Assembly: GCA_050084515.1 (NCBI GenBank)
Contig: CM114272.1
Coordinates: forward strand, 49,538,001 to 49,602,000
Length of the DNA: 64,000 bases
Reading direction: 5' to 3'
Source: Blasia pusilla
Lineage: Eukaryota > Marchantiophyta > Marchantiopsida > Blasiales
This document shows, in pieces, positions 56,940 through 64,000 of this stretch. Under the pieces are notes generated by a model. That model was not told the DNA's origin. It did no database searches and saw only the letters and a list, made by a program, of their open reading frames with translations. Positions within the stretch are counted from its first letter, which is position 1. Every line of letters starts with the position of its first letter. A program made the position numbers and the translations under genes.

Positions 56940-57940
56940 ACCCACGACATAGTCCGAAGTCGACGCTCCGCCATACCAAGACTCAAAATCCAAGTCAAAA
57001 ATTCAGGTCCATGGCCTGACCCAACACATGACGTCGTGAAGCCTCGTAAATAGAAGCAACCGCCACGCCAAAGAGTAAATCCCATCGCACACTCTCTCTC
57101 ATCAGCGTTAGGCTCCACCAATCGCCGCACATGAGAATCCCATACAAGCCCGGACCACCTTCCTCGTAGGCATGTGACGCGGAAAACTCACAAATGTGGG
57201 TAGTGCCATCCTAGGTGGCCCACACGGTTCACCACGCCATGGGTGACCGATCAATAACCTCACCACTTGAGAAAGTCGCCAAGATTCAAGATACTATCCA
57301 TTGTAAGGCTAGGATCCCACAGACCGCATCATATGCTCGACGAGAACCTCCCTAGGCAACAAGTTTTTCCACCACAAGCGTGAGCGATGTGCACGCTGAG
57401 CCAACTCATGTTTGCATCCAACAACACCGCTGGTCCAATCCAAGACCGCACCTCATGAACACTCGCCATCATCCGGTCCGAGTGTCACCCAACAATGGAA
57501 CATTCTCCGAATGTAAGCTAGAGCACGTGCTCGATGAACTCAAGATGTCATAACACCCGTAACATCTCCCAAAACAATCGAGACCTAGGGTCATGTAATC
57601 CCTCACCACGACCAAAGACGTATGACCGACATGGCCATCCAAAGAATCACCAAATCCACAGGACCAATTCTCTCAAGGTCCCGCTTCAACAATGCAATGT
57701 GTGATGGTAAAGCACGCTGGTACCCACGAATAGCTGATGGCGGCAACAACTCAGGATATCTCCGCATCAATCGACCAATATGTCGGGATGATACTCGGGC
57801 CGTCTCATCTCGCTCCACATACACGTATCTCCCAAGACAGAATACCGGCCTGCAACATTGCACCAAACCAAGTGCTAATCCCACCAAAGAGATCTAACAC
57901 ACAAATGCCCTCCGCGGATAGTGCCATACAATGGGTGTAG
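56940..57940 (-). pseudogene. C5-cytosine DNA methyltransferase domain inside gypsy #3 Pol
   Basis: The minus strand gives the C5-methyltransferase motifs in canonical order. Motif I: GICVLDLFGGIST (57880-57898). RYVYVERDETARV follows as the motif II region. Motif IV: GWPCRSYVFGRGEGLHDPRS, with the catalytic Pro-Cys at about 57630. Motif VI: ENVPLLGD (57496-57507). Motif VIII-like: QRAHRSRLWW (57370-57399). Motif IX-like: EPNADERECAMGF (57077-57115). Motif X: GQAMDL (57004-57021). The catalytic Cys, the ENV Glu and the SAM-binding glycines are all present, but frameshifts and stops occur near 57870, 57640 and 57500. It would transfer a methyl group to C5 of cytosine in DNA. It is compact, about 330 residues, with no extra N-terminal domain seen. 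The placement between protease and RT suggests expression as part of Pol. Confidence 0.85.
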
Positions 57941-58546
57941 TATCCAAAGGGGATAACACAATCGGGCTGAAGTAGGAGTCCGCCGTGCGGGCCTCCTCTT
58001 CCTCGTGAGGTATAGACCTCACACCAAGCCTCTGCACTAGGCGACGCCCCGCCGTAGTGCACCGCCTGAACTCCAAAGTGGCACATCCAACGATGAGGAT
58101 GCCATGCTGCAAAAATAGGGACCTCCTCTACCTCCTCATGCGCAGGAGAATCCATAGCGAAACATTACCCTCCAAAAGTCTCCTGGCCAAGTGACTACTC
58201 CACTAAAACCAGCCACAGATGCTAACATTGTTGGGGAAGACCCTCCGGTCGAGCCCCATAAATAAATCTCACAGAACTTGGCTCATACGTCCATCCCGGA
58301 CAGCCAACATGGTCTATAAGACGCTGTCTCATTCCAAAGAATCCATCTGAAAACCCATCGGGTACAACATCGCTCCTCCAACTAGTACATCATACGACTC
58401 GGCTAATGTGACTACCGCAGATACTCCCAACCGGGAGCTTTGGCCGCAAGATCTGGTCTCAACTGCATGTAAAACTTCTCCGTGTCATGAATTGAGACCT
58501 ATCATTGGCTCCTCCAAGTGATGTTTGAATCTGGAATGGGCAAGGC

Positions 58547-58753
58547 TCAAGCTCGACCTCCGAATACCCAAACCAATACATGCCGCTTTCCCAACATCAA
58601 AGGTTGGGCACCAAAGTCTAACAAGACTCTATCTAGTCTATACACTTGTCCCAGAGGACTCACCAATCGGAAGATCCCACGGTTGTCCAACATACATACA
58701 CCAAGTGTAAGCCTCTCACGATCAATGGTGGCCGGGCCTGGTAATGCATCCAT
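58547..58753 (-). pseudogene. Aspartic protease of gypsy #3
   Basis: LGQVYRLDRVLLDFGAQPLM shows the retroelement protease core; the usual D-S-G-A is DFGA at 58607-58618 (Ser to Phe). Open for only 68 codons. Confidence 0.6.
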
Positions 58754-59449
58754 CTTCGCCGCCGCCGCTAAGTAGCACTGGTACTCAATGCTACTCCCGA
58801 CATAGAGGGTTGCTCCACCCCAACACCCTCATCCACCTCAACACGTAGCAAGAATACACCCCACGTTCACACAACGTGGTCGCTAATTGAAATACAGAGC
58901 TAAGTCAACTCCTAAAGCCATCACTCCGGGGCCGAAAACAATGGGGATCCTAACACCGGTTGCCATCCGCACATCGCATTGATCGATCCGTGTCTACTAC
59001 ACGCGATGTAGATGCCTCGATCCCCCACTGCCGACTCCTAAGTAGGTGCAGAGGAACCATGGATGGAGTCCTAAGCACCTCGCAGACAACAAGAATGACC
59101 GGGAAGCCTAGCTCGCCTCCCACCTCACCCCTCTGTGGGTCCAACTCCACAAGAGCACCACGTGGCTCGACGCCGAGTGGCTCCTCTCAGAATCGCACTG
59201 ATGCCTCAACTCTTTGGCCGCACTCGCCATATAAGAGAGATCATCCCCTCCATAAGAGGTGGAAGCCCTCGCTCCCGAACTCCGATCTATGCCGGATACC
59301 ACCATAGTAGCCAACTCGCTCCAATCGCTCAATCGTGGTAGCCATAGTCGACTGTCAGAGTGGTAGGGGTAGCCACGTAGGCTCTCCAACCACTGGTCCA
59401 CCTCTACCACCCCTACCACCTCTACCACCTCGGCCTCTCGAGTTACTCC

Positions 59450-60725
59450 TCCACCACGGCCACACTGATCTCAACTCGATGAATATCAAAGCAACGCTCT
59501 CGAGGATGACCTAGTCTCCCGCAATGATCACACTGAGTTGGGGCCGACCGAGGCCCATCCTCCAAAGTCCGTCTCCCATCCTCTTGGGGACAAAAATTTT
59601 AACATGATCACGTCCACATGTCCAACATGATCGCCCTTGCTGGGGGCAGCAAATGAAGGCAAATGGTCTCTACACAAATGTCCTCTAGGACTTGACTCGA
59701 GGTCGCAGCGTGTACCCCCACGACTCCCACTACTACTACCACCACCACTACTACGAGACGTGAGGTGGGCGGCCGAACACGCAGAAGTAGTAGTTGTATC
59801 CCTATGAATGCGGATGTCACCACTCTCTCCTTCACCATGTTAAGCTCAATCTTCTCAGATAGAGCAAACACTGGTCAATGTGGATGAATCATCACTCATA
59901 AGAATAGCATCACGCACCCTACGGCGCAAATCTCGCGTCCAAGATCCCATACTAAAATCGATCGCTCGATCCTCGCCACACCCTGGTAATCGAATCAAGC
60001 GCCGATACGCTGTATGCCTCACTTAAGACTCTCACCGTCTTTCGCTCAAAGTCCTGAAGATTCCTCAACTTCTCCGTCTTCACTCCTTGATAGTTCTTCT
60101 TCAACCTCTTGAAGAACTCGCAATCGGGCTAACGATGGTGGGGCACTAGTACCTCCACTAGTATCCCCACTAGTACCTCCACTAGTACCCCCACTCCGGC
60201 TCGCACTGCACCACTCAACGCCGGGCTGGTCGGGCATAGTAGGAGCACTACTACCAATACCACCATGGGTGATAGACACATAGCCTGGAGACCAATATTG
60301 TCTCCACGCCTAAATCTCAACAATATGGTCTTTCCTAAACTCATGGTAATCATCCATGGGTGGTCCTTCCAAGTGCTGAAACAACCCCTTCCAAGCCAAG
60401 AAGGGTGTAAACAACGCATGTTCCGCAACATGTGCATATCACACCACGTATCAAACTCCCGCATGAAGTCCTCCAACTCAATGGTGCCCATCGCACCGAG
60501 TATTGTCGTGGGCCCTTCATGGCCCCATATCCACCGCCCATGTCCCAAATCAATGGAGTCGCAACACAAGAGAAGACTCGGTGTTTGGAACACCCTCGCC
60601 CCCTCCTCTTCATCAACCATCGGAAGTGGAAAAGGTAGCGGATACCTAAATCCACTCCGTGTGAAACCACCATTGTCCGCACCACGGTCCCCAACCAGAC
60701 CACCCGACAGCTCCGTGATGACCAA
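59450..60725 (-). pseudogene. Gag of gypsy #3
   Basis: The minus strand carries ELEDFMREFDTWCDMHMLRN (capsid-like), a GGTSGGTSGDTSGGTS run coded by ACTAGT-containing tandem units (60139-60210), a Glu-rich stretch (QEVEEELSRSEDGEVEES), and a single CX2CX4HX4C knuckle, CDHCGRLGHPRERC, at 59491-59531. Several frameshifts. Gag would form the particle and bind RNA. Confidence 0.65.
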
Positions 60726-62147
60726 CGCCGATGCCGCACCACCACCAAATTACCACCACCAAATAACCAAGTGACGTCGATGTCGCTATACTATTCTAGC
60801 TCTACTAGCTATGGGTGTAGACAACCTAACTTGTCATCACCACAAGAAGTCTCCCACACTCTACTCGTCATCCCTCCAGCCTCACTACCGGTAGCACACA
60901 GGAGTAACACTACTGTGGAAATCAGCGTCAACCCTAACAATGGGCGCGCAAGCAAGAAGCACGATGGAGGGGATCCAAACACAGGAAATCCAATGACAAC
61001 CCTCCAATCGCAAATGGAAATCAAGGTAACACAATCCACCAAACGTGGTGCCCTCTGAATTCACAAAACCCACCACACAATTCTAACGCAATAGCTACTC
61101 CGCCGCGGGTCGATGACGTGCTAGTCCAACTCGCAGCTCCTGAAAATATCACCTACATGGAGAGGCTACACCGTACTATGCACTAGAGGTACATCAACCA
61201 AAAACCTGAGATGCATAAAGCGCCTAACACATCTCCGAACAGCACCAAATGAGCTACAAGAACAGACACTCGCATAGTTAAGAACTCAGCATTAAGCGCC
61301 CTCCAGCAGAATAGCCCAAAGATGGGTGACCAGTTATGCAAAACTCAAATCCCAAATCCTGCAAAAATTGCCTCACGCCCAAGCAAGCAAGCTTGCTTGC
61401 TTGCTCCTTGCTCCTTACTCCGCCTCTCACGCCCACTCGCCCCGAGCTACCACAAGTTGCCTCGAAGCCAAGTTTCATGCACGCAGAAATCCGCAACGCT
61501 CCACGCACTCGAGCAGATAGCTTCACATGAGATCACAATACAAGTAGCAATAGGAACCTCTCACCCGATCTGGATGAACTTCAACAGAGCTTCTGCACTC
61601 CAAGCTCTACACATCAGAAAATTGTCGAACACGAACCAGAATCTTCAATGCTTGATAACTTCCAACTCCCTTGACGAAATCCGGCGATCTACAACGCGTT
61701 GGAAAGCTCTCAGCAAGGCGCTTCTTTCCCAACCAACCACGCACCTGATTCACACCTCCAACATAGGCAACAAGCCACGAAAAGCCACGAACATCCACGG
61801 CTGAGTACACAATCAGCCCTAACCAGATCCTACTGATCTACAATCGAAGCTACCATCGATCTACTCCAGTTCTTTGAGTGAAATCCGTGAAAGACCTACT
61901 ATTATAAAACACATTTACAATCACATACAATCGAGCCAAACCCACTCCACGATGGGAGAATCTAGGTTAAGCTTATGGAAACACCATAGCCAAGAGCTCT
62001 ATTCACTACCAAGGCTAACTCCCAACGCAACAGGCTCAACTCAAAGAACTGACTGTTCTTTGAGTGCACTCCATCTTATATCCTCCAACCTAAGAGCGGG
62101 CCCTACTGGGAAACTCACCCCCAACTGAGTAACCCCCAACCCTATGT
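60726..62147. other. Non-coding stretch upstream of gypsy #3 gag
   Basis: Nothing recognisable as coding. Likely the 5' leader and possibly LTR of #3 plus older debris. It contains a 22-bp perfect palindrome at 61381-61402 (AAGCAAGCAAG and its mirror). Confidence 0.3.
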
Positions 62148-62405
62148 ATGGAACCGCATCTCTACCAAGCCACTACGGTCCTACATAAGGAATGGCCTCT
62201 ACTAGCACACTATACTCTACGACATAATCCGTATGGTCATGACATATTATCTTCAAGTTTGTATTATATGTTGTATGGTTTTGCTCGTGGTGCAACCACT
62301 ATGCTAGTTTGTGAGGGATGTTCAAGAGGATGGCATATGGTATGGCTCACGCCACCTCTTACTAGGGTTCCTCGGGGACAATGGATATGCCCCAGATGTA
62401 CATAA
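62148..62405 (+). pseudogene. Ty3/gypsy #4 remnant: Pol C-terminal PHD finger
   Basis: The plus strand reads SLYYMLYGFARGATTMLVCE, GCSRGWHMVWLTPPLTRVPR and GQWICPRCT, then a stop. It is the same PHD finger as in #3 with better-kept second half (CEGC, H, CPRC), while the first Cys pair has become Tyr-x2-Tyr and the Cys after His is Trp. The stop directly after the last Cys shows the finger is the extreme C-terminus. Only the tail of the element remains. Confidence 0.8.
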
Positions 62406-63461
<1,056 letters not shown>

Positions 63462-64000
63462 CTACTCTATGTACATCCGGGGCACATCCATCAACCTGAG
63501 GAACTTTAGTGAAATGTGGCATCATGCATGCCATATGTCACCTCCTCAAACATCCATCACAGACTAGCATAGTGGTTGCATTACATGCATAACCACACAA
63601 CATACAACATAAGCTTGAAGGAACTACTGCTAAGCTTGGATGAACTATACCATCAATATTATGAAGATGATATAGGGCACAATTATGCACATGATCCTTC
63701 CAAACCATACCAATCACGTCCCTCCAATAAGAGAACACCCAATCGCAAGACATCTCACACTCTCAAGATAATGCGCCATGCAATCATATCCAACGTCATG
63801 GGTGTTGATTGCTACAAGTAGACATAGTCTCCTTGATAAAAAGCTCTTCATAGTCGGTCGATAACCTCCTCTCCAAATAGTCGCATACCTCAAAGTATCT
63901 CGATGTTGCACAATTTCCAAGTTCTCAAATGCCATGGGCATCAATCTCCAAAATAACTCATCCCTATGATAACATGCTCGCATCCACACATCAGGGTTAT
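63462..64000 (-). pseudogene. Ty3/gypsy #5 fragment: integrase tail and PHD finger
   Basis: On the minus strand from the right edge: MWMRACYHRDELFWRLMPMA, AFENLEIVQHRDTLRYATIW and YRPTMKSF (integrase C-terminal part), then DVIGMVWKDHVHNCALYHLH, SSLCCMLCGYACNATTMLVC, DGCLRR, a Trp-to-stop change, HMAC, and a broken TKVPQ segment leading to CP-like residues and a stop. It continues beyond the window. It confirms that the PHD finger follows the integrase directly. Confidence 0.75.

Larger units (their letters stand above)
53615..60725 (-). mobile_element. Ty3/gypsy retrotransposon #3 carrying a C5-DNA methyltransferase and a PHD finger
   Basis: On the minus strand the order is gag with zinc knuckle (to 59491), protease (about 58610), C5-cytosine methyltransferase (57940-56940), RT (to 55930), RNase H (to 55320), integrase (55000-53830), PHD finger (to 53615). 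All parts are recognisable but many frameshifts and stops break them. A flanking LTR pair is not resolved. The insertion of a DNA methyltransferase between protease and RT matches the kind of element described from charophyte algae. Confidence 0.8.

Noticed and set aside
57805-58155. Reading the DLFGG motif as an amino-methyltransferase related to the MULE gene
   Set aside because: The Pro-Cys, ENV and motif IX/X order is that of C5-cytosine methyltransferases; the two methyltransferase-like genes in this window are unrelated in class and element.

Overview
The window looks like transposon-packed nuclear DNA of a streptophyte, most likely a charophyte green alga of the Chara/Klebsormidium kind. 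Three things point that way: spliced genes with GT-AG introns and TATA boxes, plant-type Ty3/gypsy gag and RT sequences, and a Ty3/gypsy element with a built-in C5-cytosine DNA methyltransferase, an architecture reported before from charophytes. This assignment is an inference. I see no host gene, tRNA, rRNA or organellar sequence.

Layout. 1-131 and 12534-12848 are two pieces of one gag gene, split by insertions. 132-12523 is copy A of a very large Mutator-like (MULE) element, complete and flanked by a 10-bp duplication. 12849-23717 is copy B (right end lost). 23718-28551 is the 5' part of Ty3/gypsy element #1 (LTR, PBS, gag, broken protease, start of RT). 28552-39835 is copy C (left end lost, one solo-LTR-like insert, one internal micro-inversion). 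39836-50626 is copy D, inverted and lacking most of its transposase, with a second LTR-like insert. 50627-64000 holds degenerate Ty3/gypsy elements: #2 (+), #3 (-, nearly complete), #4 (+, tail only) and #5 (-, tail only), plus a 124-bp CT microsatellite.

The giant MULE carries two divergent genes with about 0.95 kb between their TATA boxes. One is a MULE transposase with an N-terminal Cys/His zinc-binding region, DDE-like motifs, a C-terminal SWIM finger and one intron. The other runs the opposite way and has five exons. Its predicted product is about 1,200 residues: a coiled coil, a ParB-like segment with a DGNHR motif, a possible helix-turn-helix, and a region resembling a beta-class (DPPY-like motif first, SAM motif later) amino-DNA methyltransferase. 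The introns, divergent promoter and flanks of the MULE copies are filled with a 27-nt palindrome (arm GCAACCCGTCGGA, one centre base, mirrored arm). It is often nested in larger inverted repeats of 300-600 bp and is absent from the other elements in the window.

Element #3 reads gag, protease, C5-DNA methyltransferase, RT, RNase H, integrase, PHD finger. The PHD finger recurs at the extreme C-terminus of Pol in #4 and #5, so this retroelement lineage pairs a chromatin mark writer with a possible chromatin reader. All copies have stops or frameshifts, so most gene entries are pseudogenes read by comparing copies.
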